A stretch of 63,829 nt of DNA, from the NCBI RefSeq assembly GCF_022829515.1, contig NZ_JAKSYL010000046.1:1-63829 (forward strand), read 5' to 3'. Shown piece by piece: positions 47,106 to 56,253 of the stretch (the first letter of the stretch is position 1; each line of letters opens with the position of its first letter). The notes below the pieces were generated by a model. The model searched no databases. It worked only from the letters and a program-made list of their open reading frames with translations, and was not told the origin of the DNA. The position numbers were made by a program, and so were the translations under genes. This DNA is from Methylobacterium sp. J-048. GTDB lineage: Bacteria; Pseudomonadota; Alphaproteobacteria; Rhizobiales; Beijerinckiaceae.

Positions 47106-48791
47106 ATGCGCACGGGGATCTCCATCGCGGCCAAGCTCGGCGCGTGCCTCGCCGGCCTGGTCCTGCTGATCGTCGCCACCTGCGGCCTCTCCCTGGCCGA
47201 ACTGCGCGGCATCGATGCGACCGCCGCGCAGCTGCGCGACGTGCGCGTGCCCGCCACCGATGCCCTGGGCTGGATCGGCATCAACATCATGCGCCAGCGG
47301 GTCAATGCCGGGCGCCTGATCACCGCCGACACGCCCGAGCAGCGCACGCTGGTCGAGGGACAGATCGCCAAGCGCGACGCACTGCTCGCCACGCAGATCG
47401 CCCGGTACGAGGCCCTGCCGCTCTCCCAAGGCGAGCGCGAGGCCTACGGCACCTTCCAGCGGCACCGGGCGACCTACGCCGACCAGCAGCGGGAGGCCGT
47501 GGCCAAGGCCGGCGCGGGCGACATCGCGGGCGGCCAGCTGATCTACAACACGGCGATGTCGGACAGCATCGCCGCGATCATGGCCGATTGGGAAAAGCTC
47601 GTCGGCCTGAACGCCGCCGGATCGCAGGCGAGCGGCGCGCTGATCGCGGAGACCTATGCGGGTGCCAACCGGAAGATGCTGGCGCTCGGCGGCCTCGCCC
47701 TCCTGGTCGCCCTGGGCGCCTTCGTGCTGGTCACGCGCGGCGTCAGCAGGCCGCTCCGGGTGATCGCCGGGGCGACGCAGCGCCTCGCCGCGGGCGATGC
47801 CGAGGTCGCCATCCCGGGGCGGGACCGCCGGGACGAGGTCGGCACCCTGGCCGGCGCGCTCGTGGTGTTCCGCGAGACCCTGATCCGGACGCGCGCCCTG
47901 GAGGCGGAGACCGCGCAGGCCCGGGCCGACGCCGAGACCCAGCGCCGGGCGGCGACCCACGCCATGGCCGACGCGTTCGAGCAGGCGGTCGGCGGCATCG
48001 TCGGCGGCGTCTCCACGGCCGCGACCGAGTTGGAGGTCACCGCCCGCGCCCTGACCGGCAGCGCCGCGGCCTCGACCGACCAGTCCGGCACCGTCGCGGT
48101 CGCGGCCCGCGCGGCGGCGGCCAATGTCACCACCGTCGCGGCCGCCGCGGAGCAGCTCGGCGCGGCGGTCCAGGAGATCGGACGGCAGGTGACCGGCTCG
48201 GCCGACCTGGCGCGGATCGCCGTGGACGAGGCCATCGGCACCGTCACCCTGGTGCAGGACCTCAGCGCCGCCGCCGCGAAGGTCGGCGATGTCGTCGCGC
48301 TGATCTCCGGGATCGCGGCCCAGACCAACCTGCTGGCGCTCAACGCCACGATCGAGGCGGCCCGGGCCGGCGAGGCCGGGCGCGGCTTCGCCGTGGTGGC
48401 GACCGAGGTGAAGGAACTCGCCGCCCAGACCGCCCGCGCGACGGAAGACATCACCGGCCAGATCGGCCGGATCCAGGCCTCGACCGGCCAGGCCGTGGCG
48501 GCGATCGACGGGATCGGGCGGCGGATCCGCGAGATCGACGGGGTCGCGACCTCGATCGCGGCGGCGGTGGAGGAGCAGGGCGCGGCCACCCAGGAGATCG
48601 TCCGCAACGTCGCCGAGGCGGCTTCCGGCACCGGCGCGGTCACCGGCACCATCGCGAGCCTCGCCCAGGCCGCCGGAGAGACCGGCGCCGCCGCCACCCA
48701 GGTGCTCGAGGCCGCCTCCGAGATGTCGCGCCAATCCGAGCACCTGACCGCCGAGGTCGGGCGCTTCCTCGCGACGGTCCGGGCGGCGTAG
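47106..48791 (+). CDS. Methyl-accepting chemotaxis protein
   Basis: A 561-residue chemoreceptor: N-terminal membrane segment (about 10-30), a four-helix-bundle sensor (about 35-190), second membrane segment ('[19 protein letters not shown]', about 193-212), HAMP (about 213-267) and a signalling domain whose hairpin tip reads '[20 protein letters not shown]'. The sensor type binds small metabolites, but none can be named. It is a single gene 98 bases after ecm; a TTGACA sequence lies at 47048. Confidence 0.93.
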   Translation: MRTGISIAAKLGACLAGLVLLIVATCGLSLAELRGIDATAAQLRDVRVPATDALGWIGINIMRQRVNAGRLITADTPEQRTLVEGQIAKRDALLATQIARYEALPLSQGEREAYGTFQRHRATYADQQREAVAKAGAGDIAGGQLIYNTAMSDSIAAIMADWEKLVGLNAAGSQASGALIAETYAGANRKMLALGGLALLVALGAFVLVTRGVSRPLRVIAGATQRLAAGDAEVAIPGRDRRDEVGTLAGALVVFRETLIRTRALEAETAQARADAETQRRAATHAMADAFEQAVGGIVGGVSTAATELEVTARALTGSAAASTDQSGTVAVAARAAAANVTTVAAAAEQLGAAVQEIGRQVTGSADLARIAVDEAIGTVTLVQDLSAAAAKVGDVVALISGIAAQTNLLALNATIEAARAGEAGRGFAVVATEVKELAAQTARATEDITGQIGRIQASTGQAVAAIDGIGRRIREIDGVATSIAAAVEEQGAATQEIVRNVAEAASGTGAVTGTIASLAQAAGETGAAATQVLEAASEMSRQSEHLTAEVGRFLATVRAA

Positions 48792-48893
48792 GGCGGCCTT
48801 CCGAAGGGCGGTCGCCCTCGTCGGCCGCGAAGCGGTTCTGTAGGATCATGCCGCCCGCCGGATTCGCCCGGTGCCGGATCGGAGACACGCCGC

Positions 48894-49376
48894 ATGGCCC
48901 TGAAGGAGACGATTCAGCGCCTTCGGGACGCGGGCGGCGACCGCGAGGAGCCGGCCGCTCTCGTGACACGCTGGCAGGGCGCGGTGTCCGGGCTCTACGA
49001 CGCGATCGCCGCGTGGCTGAAGCCGTTCGTCGACGATGGCGGGATCATCTTGGAGCGCCGGCTCAAGCCGATGCACGAGGCGGCGACGGGCGCCTACGAG
49101 ATCGAGCGACTGGACATCGAGGTCGGGACCGAGACCGTGCGGCTCGACCCGATGGGCACCGTCGTGATCGGTGCCCGCGGCCGGATCGACATGTCGCGCC
49201 TGGGCAGCGGGGACCCGCTGTTCCAGGTGCTTGCGGGACCCGCCGAGCAGCCGGGCTGGAGCATCGTCCAACCCTCCGCGCGGAGCCGTTCGACCCCGCT
49301 CACGAAAGAGTCCTTCGAGACGGCATTGGACGCGCTGCTCACGGCATACGACCTGGGTACGGACCCGCGCCTGTGA
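48894..49376 (+). CDS. Uncharacterised partner of a HEPN-like protein
   Basis: A 160-residue protein not matched to a known family. The N-terminal third is helical ('LKETIQRLRDAGGDREEP' and 'LYDAIAAWLKPFV'), the middle is beta-rich ('YEIERLDIEVGTETVRLDP' then 'GTVVIGARGRIDMSRLG'), and the C-terminus is a helix. It contains no obvious DNA-binding or transmembrane motif. Its stop overlaps the start of a HEPN-like gene in a GTGA junction, so the two are made together. A role as antitoxin or as an effector partner is possible but untested. Confidence 0.6.
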   Translation: MALKETIQRLRDAGGDREEPAALVTRWQGAVSGLYDAIAAWLKPFVDDGGIILERRLKPMHEAATGAYEIERLDIEVGTETVRLDPMGTVVIGARGRIDMSRLGSGDPLFQVLAGPAEQPGWSIVQPSARSRSTPLTKESFETALDALLTAYDLGTDPRL

Positions 49377-49939
49377 ACGGGCACCGGTTCGACGCCTCGT
49401 ACAGCGCGCTCCAATCCCAGCTCGGAGCGCATGCCTATGCCCGGCAGGCGGCCTTGCGGCGGACGGCCTCGGCGGATCTTCTGAGTCAGCTCGGCGTCGC
49501 GGTGGGCGATGTCGTGAAGGACCGCCGGAAGGCGATCCAGGAGCATTTCGAGCGCGTCGGGCGGCAGATCCGGCGGCAGGGCTTCACCGACCTCGTCGCC
49601 GCGTTCGAGGCGGATCTGTTCCGTCTGATCGGGGTGGCGTCGAGCAAGGTGCGTCATGTCTTGGACCTGCACTACGACGCGGCCTTCCCGTTCGCCGCCT
49701 GCCGTGAGGACCTCGCCCGCACGAGTGCGGATTTCTCGAACCTCGGCGGATACCGGCGCCTGCTGGCCGTGACCGCCCAGAGCCGAGCCGATCCCCGGAA
49801 GGATCTGTGGGACGTCATCGCGTATCGGGACTTCCTCGCACACGGGGCGCGATGGCCCTGTCCGGCCGCACCGCCGACCATCGACTTCGCCTACGCGACG
49901 CTCGCGAACGAGATCGACCGGGTCGCCGCCGGCCAGTGA
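49373..49939 (+). CDS. HEPN-like domain protein
   Basis: A 188-residue, mainly helical protein. Near its C-terminus it carries 'VIAYRDFLAHGARW', the R-x4-H signature of HEPN ribonucleases, with Arg152 and His157. HEPN proteins act as RNases in toxin-antitoxin, abortive-infection and CRISPR systems, although some are inactive. The start is the GTG at 49373, overlapping the previous stop by 4 bases and therefore coupled to it. Basic stretches ('ERVGRQIRRQG') could contact RNA. No nucleotidyltransferase (MNT) partner, the common HEPN mate, is present. Confidence 0.65.
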   Translation: MNGHRFDASYSALQSQLGAHAYARQAALRRTASADLLSQLGVAVGDVVKDRRKAIQEHFERVGRQIRRQGFTDLVAAFEADLFRLIGVASSKVRHVLDLHYDAAFPFAACREDLARTSADFSNLGGYRRLLAVTAQSRADPRKDLWDVIAYRDFLAHGARWPCPAAPPTIDFAYATLANEIDRVAAGQ

Positions 49940-50054
49940 CGCGACCGGGTCCGATCGCAGGCTGCGACATGCATGACGGCCATCGCCAGCCGAGACGCGA
50001 TAGAACCGGCGGCCATTCCCGCGACCAAGCACAAGCAGCGGACCATCGAACACC

Positions 50055-51068
50055 GTGACGCCGATCCTCCTCCTCGCCGTCCTGCTCGCCGCCGCCCTGT
50101 CGGCCGGGCTGATCCTGCGGTTGCGGCCGGTGCTGCAGCGCTACGCCCTGGCGCGACCGAACGCCCGGTCGAGCCACACCGTGCCGACGCCACAGGGCGG
50201 CGGGATCGCCGTGGTGACGGCGCTGGTGACGATCTCCGGGCTGCTGATCGCGGCGCCCGAGATCGGCGGCCGGCCGGACTGGATCGGGCTCGCGAGCGGC
50301 ATCCTGGTGCTGGCCATCCTTGGCGCTGTGGACGACCTGCGGCCGCTGCCGGCCGGCCTGCGGCTCATCGTGCAGGCGGGCGTCGTCGGCGTGCTGGTCT
50401 GGCAGCTCGACGGGCGGCTGCTGTCCGGAGCGCCGCTGTGGCTGGAAAGAGGCCTCGCGCTGCTGGCAGGCCTCTGGTTCGTGAACCTGACCAACTTCAT
50501 GGACGGGCTCGACTGGATGACGGTGGCCGAGATCGTCCCGGTCTCCGGTGCGCTCCTGGGGCTCGGGCTCGCCGGATACCTGCCGGCGCTGCCGGTCCTG
50601 GTGGCGGCCTGCCTGCTCGGGGCCATGCTCGGCTTCGCGCCGTTCAACCGGCCCGTCGCAAAACTCTTCCTCGGGGATGTCGGCGCGCTGCCGGTCGGGC
50701 TCGTCACCGCGTGGCTGCTCTGCCAGCTCGCCCTGGCGGGGGGGCTCGCCGCCGCCCTGCTGCTGCCGCTGGTCTACCTCGCCGATGCCAGCCTGACGCT
50801 CGCCGCCCGGGCCGCCCGGGGCGAGCGGGTCTGGGAGGCGCATCGCGGCCATTACTACCAGCGCGCCACCGATAACGGCCTGACCGTCTTGAGCGTCGTG
50901 GCGCGGGTGTTCGCGGTCAACCTCGTCCTGGCCGGGTTCGCCGCCGCGACCTTGCTTTGGCCGTCCTGGCCGGTCACGCTCGGGGCGCTCGCGGCTGGGC
51001 TCGCCCTGGTCGCCGCCCTGCTCCGCCGCTTCGCCCGCGCCCCCGCCGAAGGTGTTGCCCACTCGTGA
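50055..51068 (+). CDS. Undecaprenyl-phosphate sugar-1-phosphate transferase (WecA/WbpL/WreU-like)
   Basis: A 337-residue integral membrane glycosyltransferase (MraY/WecA superfamily) with about ten hydrophobic segments. Catalytic Asp-containing loops are visible in 'AILGAVDDLRPLP', 'LTNFMDGLDWMT' and 'KLFLGDVGALPVG', with 'GHYYQRATDNG' as the last cytoplasmic His loop. It transfers a HexNAc-1-phosphate to undecaprenyl phosphate to start a lipid-linked glycan. It begins with GTG and is coupled by a GTGA overlap to the next gene, an SDR 4-reductase. Confidence 0.9.
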   Translation: MTPILLLAVLLAAALSAGLILRLRPVLQRYALARPNARSSHTVPTPQGGGIAVVTALVTISGLLIAAPEIGGRPDWIGLASGILVLAILGAVDDLRPLPAGLRLIVQAGVVGVLVWQLDGRLLSGAPLWLERGLALLAGLWFVNLTNFMDGLDWMTVAEIVPVSGALLGLGLAGYLPALPVLVAACLLGAMLGFAPFNRPVAKLFLGDVGALPVGLVTAWLLCQLALAGGLAAALLLPLVYLADASLTLAARAARGERVWEAHRGHYYQRATDNGLTVLSVVARVFAVNLVLAGFAAATLLWPSWPVTLGALAAGLALVAALLRRFARAPAEGVAHS

Positions 51069-51985
51069 CCGGATTGATCGCGCTCACCGGGGCGACCGGG
51101 TTCATCGGCCGCCACCTGCTCGCCGACCTCACCGCCCGCGGCTACCGGGTCCGGGTGCTGCTGCGCCGGCCGGCGTCCCTGCCGGACGGCGCCGCGAGCG
51201 CGGTGGTCGGCGACCTGACCCGCCCGATCAACATGGCGGCGGCGCTCAGCGGCGTCGACGCCGTGGTGCACTCGGCGGGCTTGGCCCACGCCATGTCGGG
51301 GGCGCCCGAGGATGATTACCGCACCCTCAACACCGAGGCGACGCGCCGGCTCGCGGAGGCCGCTTCCCGGGCGAAGGTGCGCCGGTTCGTGTTCCTGTCC
51401 TCGATCCGCGCGCAGGTCGGCGCCAGCGCGCCCGGTATGGTCGGGGAGGGCGATGATCCACGGCCCACCGACGCCTACGGCCGCTCCAAGCTGGAGGCCG
51501 AGCGGGCGTTGGCCGAGACCGGTCTCGACTGGGTCGCGCTCCGCCCGGTCCTGGTCTACGGCGCGGGCGTGAAGGGCAACATGGCCGCGCTGCTGCGGCT
51601 CGCCCGCAGCCCCTATCCCCTGCCGCTGGGCGGGCTGGCGGCGCGGCGCTCGTTGATCTCCCTGGAGAGCCTGTCGGGCGCCGTGGACGCGGTCCTGCGG
51701 GCGCCGGCCCCGATCCGATCCGCCCTGATCGCCGCCGATCCGGACCCGCTCAGCCTGGCCCAGATGCTCACGGCGCTGCGCGCCGGCCTCGGCCGCAAGC
51801 CCGCCCTGGTCCCGGTTCCGGCCGGCCTCCTCGGGCTCGCCTGCCGGCTGACCGGCCGGGAGGCGCTGTTCGCCCGGGTGGCCGAGGGCCTGGAGGCCCG
51901 CGCCGACGGCCTCGCGGCGCTCGGATGGCGCCCGGCCGCGCCGACCCGGGACGGGCTGGCGCGATTGGCGCGGGAGGGGGGCTGA
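51065..51985 (+). CDS. NAD-dependent epimerase/4-reductase (WbpV/WreQ-like)
   Basis: A 306-residue extended SDR: Rossmann motif 'ALTGATGFIGRHLLADL', the catalytic Ser in 'FLSSIRAQVG' and YxxxK in 'DAYGRSKLEAER'. This matches 4-keto-reductases that act on UDP-4-keto-6-deoxy-GlcNAc, next to a WecA-like transferase. The start is GTG, overlapping the previous stop. The reductase role is inferred from neighbours; an epimerase is possible. Confidence 0.82.
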   Translation: MTGLIALTGATGFIGRHLLADLTARGYRVRVLLRRPASLPDGAASAVVGDLTRPINMAAALSGVDAVVHSAGLAHAMSGAPEDDYRTLNTEATRRLAEAASRAKVRRFVFLSSIRAQVGASAPGMVGEGDDPRPTDAYGRSKLEAERALAETGLDWVALRPVLVYGAGVKGNMAALLRLARSPYPLPLGGLAARRSLISLESLSGAVDAVLRAPAPIRSALIAADPDPLSLAQMLTALRAGLGRKPALVPVPAGLLGLACRLTGREALFARVAEGLEARADGLAALGWRPAAPTRDGLARLAREGG

Positions 51986-52043
51986 GCGACTGCGGCAGCC
52001 TGCTCAAGCCCACGCCCAACGTCCTATGGTGGTCGCGATCGTC

Positions 52044-52850
52044 ATGCGGATATCGGCAATCCTCTTCCTCGGCTTCATCGCGTTCGTCGGCCCAGCGCAC
52101 GCGAGCGAAGTTGTGTGCACCGCGATTGCCGACGCCACGGACGGCCGCATCCTGCTCCAGCGCGGCGATTGCGACCGGCAAGTCACGCCGGCTTCGACCT
52201 TCAAGATCGCCATCAGCTTGATGGGCTTCGATGCTGGATTCCTCACGGACGTGCACAGCCCGGCCCTCCCGTTCCGCGGCGGCGACGCGGCATGGAATCC
52301 GTCCTGGCGGAAGACCGTCGATCCCGAAAGCTGGATCCGCGATTCCGTGGTCTGGTACTCCCAGCGTGTCACGCGCGCCCTCGGCGCGGGCCGGTTCCGG
52401 GCCTACGTGACACGGTTCGGCTACGGCAATGCGGACGTGTCCGGAGATGCCGGCCAGGCCGACGGCCTGACGCGGGCGTGGCTGAGTTCATCCCTGGCGA
52501 TCAGCCCACTGGAGCAGGTAGCCTTTCTGAGCCGGCTCGCCCGGCATGACCTGCCCGTCTCAGACGCGGCTCTGGCGATGACCGAAACCCTCATGCGGAT
52601 CGAGGCCCCCTCGGATGGCTGGGAGATCCACGGCAAGACCGGCACCGGCTTCCCGCGCAACCCGGACGGCTCCCTCGACGAGGCGCGTGGCTACGGATGG
52701 TTCGTCGGCTGGGCACGCCGCGGTCCCGAGACCGTGGCCTTCGCGCGCCTCATCCAGGACGATCGACGCGAGGCCGGGCCGGCCGGGATCCGGGCACGTA
52801 CGGCGATGATCGCCGACCTGCCCCAGCTCCTTACGGCGGTGGGGCGCTGA
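52044..52850 (+). CDS. Class D (OXA-type) beta-lactamase
   Basis: The 268-residue precursor has a signal peptide ending near 'PAHA' (residue 20). Active-site motifs: Ser51-x-x-Lys54 in 'PASTFK', 'YGN' in 'RFGYGNADVSG', 'WLSSSLAIS' and the 'KTG' triad in 'IHGKTGTGF'. This is the class D layout; hydrolysis of beta-lactams is expected, but some homologues are sensors. It lies between two O-antigen-type enzymes without mobile-element marks. The ATG at 52044 is preferred to one 18 bases upstream. Confidence 0.88.
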   Translation: MRISAILFLGFIAFVGPAHASEVVCTAIADATDGRILLQRGDCDRQVTPASTFKIAISLMGFDAGFLTDVHSPALPFRGGDAAWNPSWRKTVDPESWIRDSVVWYSQRVTRALGAGRFRAYVTRFGYGNADVSGDAGQADGLTRAWLSSSLAISPLEQVAFLSRLARHDLPVSDAALAMTETLMRIEAPSDGWEIHGKTGTGFPRNPDGSLDEARGYGWFVGWARRGPETVAFARLIQDDRREAGPAGIRARTAMIADLPQLLTAVGR

Positions 52851-52901
52851 TCGCGCGGCGGCCTGCCGGGACTTTCCGTCGTCTCAAAGCCACCGGTTCG
52901 A

Positions 52902-54905
52902 TCAACCGATCGCCGCGCTCGCCGCACCGGATGGCGGCTCGGCTTCGACCGTGGTCGCGGCAGAGGAGGCAGCCCCACGCCCGGCCGGCCGTTGCGCGTG
53001 GCGCTCACGGAAATGCGGCACCGCCGCCTCGAACACGGCTTCCGCGGCCGCCCGGTCGCCCGCCGCCACGGCTTCCCGGAGCTGCGCCACCCAGGCGTCG
53101 AGCCGGGCGCGGTCGGCGAAGACCGGGCGGGCCGCCATCACGCCGTCGATGCCCGGCAGGGTGACCCGGGGCTCCTCCCGGGCGAACAGGATCTCGTTGA
53201 GCCGCTCGCCGGGCCGGGCGCCGGTATACGCGATCTCGATCTCCGCCCCCGGCTCGAACCCGGCCAGCCGGATCATCCGCTCGGCGAGCTCGGCGATCCG
53301 CACCGGCTGGCCCATCTTGAGCACGTAGACCGCAGCGCGCTCCGCCTCCGGGGCGGCCCGGCCCTCGCCGTCCGCGTGGGAGGCCGCGGTCAGCACGAGG
53401 TCGCAGGCCTCGCGCACGGTCATGAAGTAACGGACCATGTCGGGATCGGTGACCGTGACCGGGCCGCCCCGGGCGATCTGCGCCTTGAACACCGGCACCA
53501 CCGAGCCAACCGAGCCGAGCACGTTGCCGAAGCGCACCGCGATCAGCCGGGTCGGATGGTCCGGCTTCGCGGATTGCTCGGCGTCCAGCGCCTGGGCGAC
53601 CATCTCGGCGAAGCGCTTGGTGACGCCGAGCTGCGAGACCGGCTCGATCGCCTTGTCGGTGGAGACCATCACCAGCGCCCGGGCGCCCGCGGCCACCGCG
53701 GCCTCGGCGACGTTGATCGAGCCGAACACGTTGGTCTTGATGCCCTCCTGCCAGTCGCGCTCCAGGTAGGGCACCTGCTTGAGCGCGGCGGCGTGGACCA
53801 CGCAATCGGGCCGGAACGCCGCGATGACCTGATGGACCCGCTCCCGGTCGCGGATGTCGGCGAGCACGCCGGTCACCGCGGCCTGGGCGGACAGGATCGC
53901 CGGGTGGCTGAGGATGCCGTGCAGCGCCGGCTCCGAGGATTCGAGCACCAGCACCGCGGCGGCCCCGAAGGCCACGGCCCGCAGGCAGATTTCCGAGCCG
54001 ATCGAGCCGCCGCCCCCCGTCACCACCACCCGGCGACCGGCCAAAAACGCCTCGAGGCGCGGCCGGTCGATCGCCACGGTGGGGCGCAGGAGCAGATCCT
54101 CGATCTCGAGGGGCGCCAGCTCGGGGCCCTGCGCGCCCTCGCCGAGCCCGACCACGCGGGCGAGCGGCAGGCCGAGCCGCCGGGCGCGGGCGATGAGATC
54201 GTCGGGGGCGGCCTCCGGCACCAGGGCGCTCGGGGCGGCCACCAGCCGCCGCACCGGCTCGCCGCCGGCCGTCAGCTCCGCCACCACCCGTTCGAGATCC
54301 CGGAAGCCGCCGAGCACGGGCACGCCGCGCATGAACTGCCCGGTCTCGTCCGCCCGGGGCGACAGGATCCCGCGGGGCGCCAGCTTGCGGACCGAGCCGG
54401 TCTCGATGGCGCGGATCAGCACGTCGAGATCGGCCCCGCGCCCGAGCAGCAGCGTCGGCACGGTGGCGGCCCGGGCGCTGGATTGCCGGGAGCGGGTGTC
54501 CTTCAGGTACCGGAACGCGAGGCGCGCGCCCCCGAGCAGAAAGATCTGCAGGACCCAGTACAGAAGGATCGCGATCTTGCCGAAGAAGTAGAAGCCGTAG
54601 AGGTCGGACGAGACCAGGACCCAGTCGGTCACCAGCAGGGCCAGCGCCAGGACGCTCGACGCCCGGACGATCCCGGCGAGATCCTGCAGCGAGGCGAAGC
54701 GCCACTTGGTCCGGTACAGCCGGAACCGGCCGTAGACGAGGCCGGCAAAGAGCAGGAACGGCGGCAGCAGCAGCGGCAGGGCGTGCAGGCGCTCGTCCAG
54801 TATGCCGCCCTGGAAGCGGAACAGGAAGGTGAGCACCACGGCGGCGGCGGTCGCCGCGAGGTCGTGGGCCACCATCACCGCGATCTTGTAGAAGCGCTGC
54901 TGCAT
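52902..54905 (-). CDS. UDP-HexNAc 4,6-dehydratase (WbpM/CapD/WreV-like)
   Basis: A 667-residue polysaccharide-biosynthesis protein. The N-terminal third has four membrane segments (starting 'AATAAAVVLTFLFRF'), followed by a CoA-binding-like domain and, from about residue 290, the dehydratase with 'VVVTGGGGSIGSEI' for NAD and 'VSTDKAIEPVSQLGVTK' as active site. The usual SMK-type MGxxK is here LGVTK. It makes UDP-4-keto-6-deoxy-GlcNAc or an epimer, the substrate expected by the reductase encoded at 51065. It is convergent with the beta-lactamase gene. Confidence 0.9.
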   Translation of the reverse strand: MQQRFYKIAVMVAHDLAATAAAVVLTFLFRFQGGILDERLHALPLLLPPFLLFAGLVYGRFRLYRTKWRFASLQDLAGIVRASSVLALALLVTDWVLVSSDLYGFYFFGKIAILLYWVLQIFLLGGARLAFRYLKDTRSRQSSARAATVPTLLLGRGADLDVLIRAIETGSVRKLAPRGILSPRADETGQFMRGVPVLGGFRDLERVVAELTAGGEPVRRLVAAPSALVPEAAPDDLIARARRLGLPLARVVGLGEGAQGPELAPLEIEDLLLRPTVAIDRPRLEAFLAGRRVVVTGGGGSIGSEICLRAVAFGAAAVLVLESSEPALHGILSHPAILSAQAAVTGVLADIRDRERVHQVIAAFRPDCVVHAAALKQVPYLERDWQEGIKTNVFGSINVAEAAVAAGARALVMVSTDKAIEPVSQLGVTKRFAEMVAQALDAEQSAKPDHPTRLIAVRFGNVLGSVGSVVPVFKAQIARGGPVTVTDPDMVRYFMTVREACDLVLTAASHADGEGRAAPEAERAAVYVLKMGQPVRIAELAERMIRLAGFEPGAEIEIAYTGARPGERLNEILFAREEPRVTLPGIDGVMAARPVFADRARLDAWVAQLREAVAAGDRAAAEAVFEAAVPHFRERHAQRPAGRGAASSAATTVEAEPPSGAASAAIG

Positions 54906-55001
54906 CGGGGGCCGGATGGGGTGCCGCGCGGTATCCGCCGCGGCATCCGCCCTGTCAACGCGGGGCCGGACGCCGCGAGGGCGCCAGGCCGGTCGGTCGT
55001 G

Positions 55002-55163
55002 CTACTTGACGATCGCGCCGGAGAAGCCGGTCTTGAAGTTCTTCTGGTAGGTCCGGCCCTTGAGCGGGTAGACCTTGTCGACGAGCAGGGTCTTGACGCG
55101 CTCGTTGAAGTCTTCGGTCGTTACGGTCTGCGCCTTACCCGTAATCAGCGTCCTGGCCATCAT
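55002..55163 (-). CDS. Unannotated 53-residue protein
   Basis: A short frame on the minus strand begins ATGATG at 55163, has a GGAGACG sequence immediately upstream and ends with TAG. The product is Lys/Thr-rich: 'TVTTEDFNERVKTLL' then 'VYPLKGRTYQKNF' and 'GFSGAIVK'. Codon use follows the genomic pattern. No family was recognised. AT-rich sequence upstream (55210-55255) could be its promoter. Confidence 0.6.
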   Translation of the reverse strand: MMARTLITGKAQTVTTEDFNERVKTLLVDKVYPLKGRTYQKNFKTGFSGAIVK

Positions 55164-55251
55164 CGTCTCCGCGTCGTCGCCCAGGGCACGGTATTGCGCG
55201 GAGGGTGAACTCTACATGGGGCATCAACCAAAAAATACAAAGGTTTATCTT

Positions 55252-56133
55252 TCAGGTGAGCGCCCGGACAGCCGCTCCAGCCGCGTCGTCGACCCGGTCG
55301 ATATCGGGGGCATCGATGTGCCGGTAGCGGGCCTGGATCAGTCCGAACGCCCCGAAGGCGGCATGCCCGGCCCCGACCAGGGCGAGCAGGATCCAGCCGT
55401 AGGGCTGGGCACGCAGCAACGCGAAGGCCTCGGCCAGGCCCTTCGCGTCCGACGAGCGCTGGTGCCAGGCCGCCGCCACCAGGAATCCGCCGATGATCAG
55501 GAAGGCGATGCCCCGGGCCGCGTAGCCGAAGCGGCCGATCGGGCCGGCCCAGCGGTCGCGGGCCTGGGCGTCGAGGGCGAGCCGGTCGGTGACATCGCCC
55601 CGCCAGGCCTTGCCCAGGACTCCCTTGCCCAGGACTCCCTTGCCCAGGAACCCGAAGCCGCCGCCGATCACCCCGAGCCCGCCGAGCGCCACGGGCCAGC
55701 GGCCGAAGGGTTTTGCCAGGAGCCAGGCGGTGCCGTCATGCATGCCGTCGCCGCCGCTCGTGCCGAGGCCGAGGCTGAGCGAGGCCGCGCTGACGGCCAG
55801 GCCGAGATAGATCGCGGCGCTGATCAGGTGAGCGCCGCGCACCGCCAGCCCCTTGGCGGAGGTACCCCGGCGGTCGGCATCGGTCACGCCCTCGACCAGG
55901 CGCCAGAGCGCGAAGCCGACCAGCCCCAGGGCGATCAGCCCGACCAGAACCGCGCCGAACGGCCCGCCCAGGACGGCGCGCAGGGCATCCTTGCTGTCGC
56001 CGGCCCGGCCGCCCTGGCCGAGGGCGGCGAGCAGCGCCAGGGCGCCGACCACGCCATAGACGATCCCGCGGGCGCCGTAGCCGAGGCGGGCGATGCGCTC
56101 GATCGTGTTGCGCCCGCCGGGGAAGGGCGTCAT
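55252..56133 (-). CDS. DUF1206 membrane protein
   Basis: A 293-residue protein with three repeats of the DUF1206 unit, each starting 'R.xRxGYxARGxxxxxxG' ('RIARLGYGARGIVYGVVG', the second near 'RGAHLISAAIYLGLA', and 'RFGYAARGIAFLIIGGF'), giving about six membrane segments. Function of the family is unknown. A 15-base tandem repeat near 55608-55650 adds 'GKGVL' units between repeats. The Met at 56133 is taken as start over one at 56202. Confidence 0.8.
   Translation of the reverse strand: MTPFPGGRNTIERIARLGYGARGIVYGVVGALALLAALGQGGRAGDSKDALRAVLGGPFGAVLVGLIALGLVGFALWRLVEGVTDADRRGTSAKGLAVRGAHLISAAIYLGLAVSAASLSLGLGTSGGDGMHDGTAWLLAKPFGRWPVALGGLGVIGGGFGFLGKGVLGKGVLGKAWRGDVTDRLALDAQARDRWAGPIGRFGYAARGIAFLIIGGFLVAAAWHQRSSDAKGLAEAFALLRAQPYGWILLALVGAGHAAFGAFGLIQARYRHIDAPDIDRVDDAAGAAVRALT
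55608..55650. repeat. 15-base tandem repeat inside the DUF1206 gene
   Basis: The unit TTGCCCAGGACTCCC (plus strand) occurs nearly three times in a row, coding 'LGKGVLGKGVLGK' on the minus strand. Being a multiple of three, it can vary in number without breaking the frame. Confidence 0.8.
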
Positions 56134-56253
56134 GCGCGGCACCGGCACAGGCGGGGTCTTGGGTTCGGCACGGGCGGGATCCGGTGGCGCGGGCCCGATC
56201 AACGTCCGGAGGCCCGGACCCGATCCGTTGCCAGCTCTACACCGGCCGCCGGA

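Noticed and set aside
47144..49372. Long frame joining the chemoreceptor region to the HEPN-like protein
   Set aside because: Only the part from the GTG at 49373 looks like protein; the rest is the +2 frame of the chemoreceptor gene.
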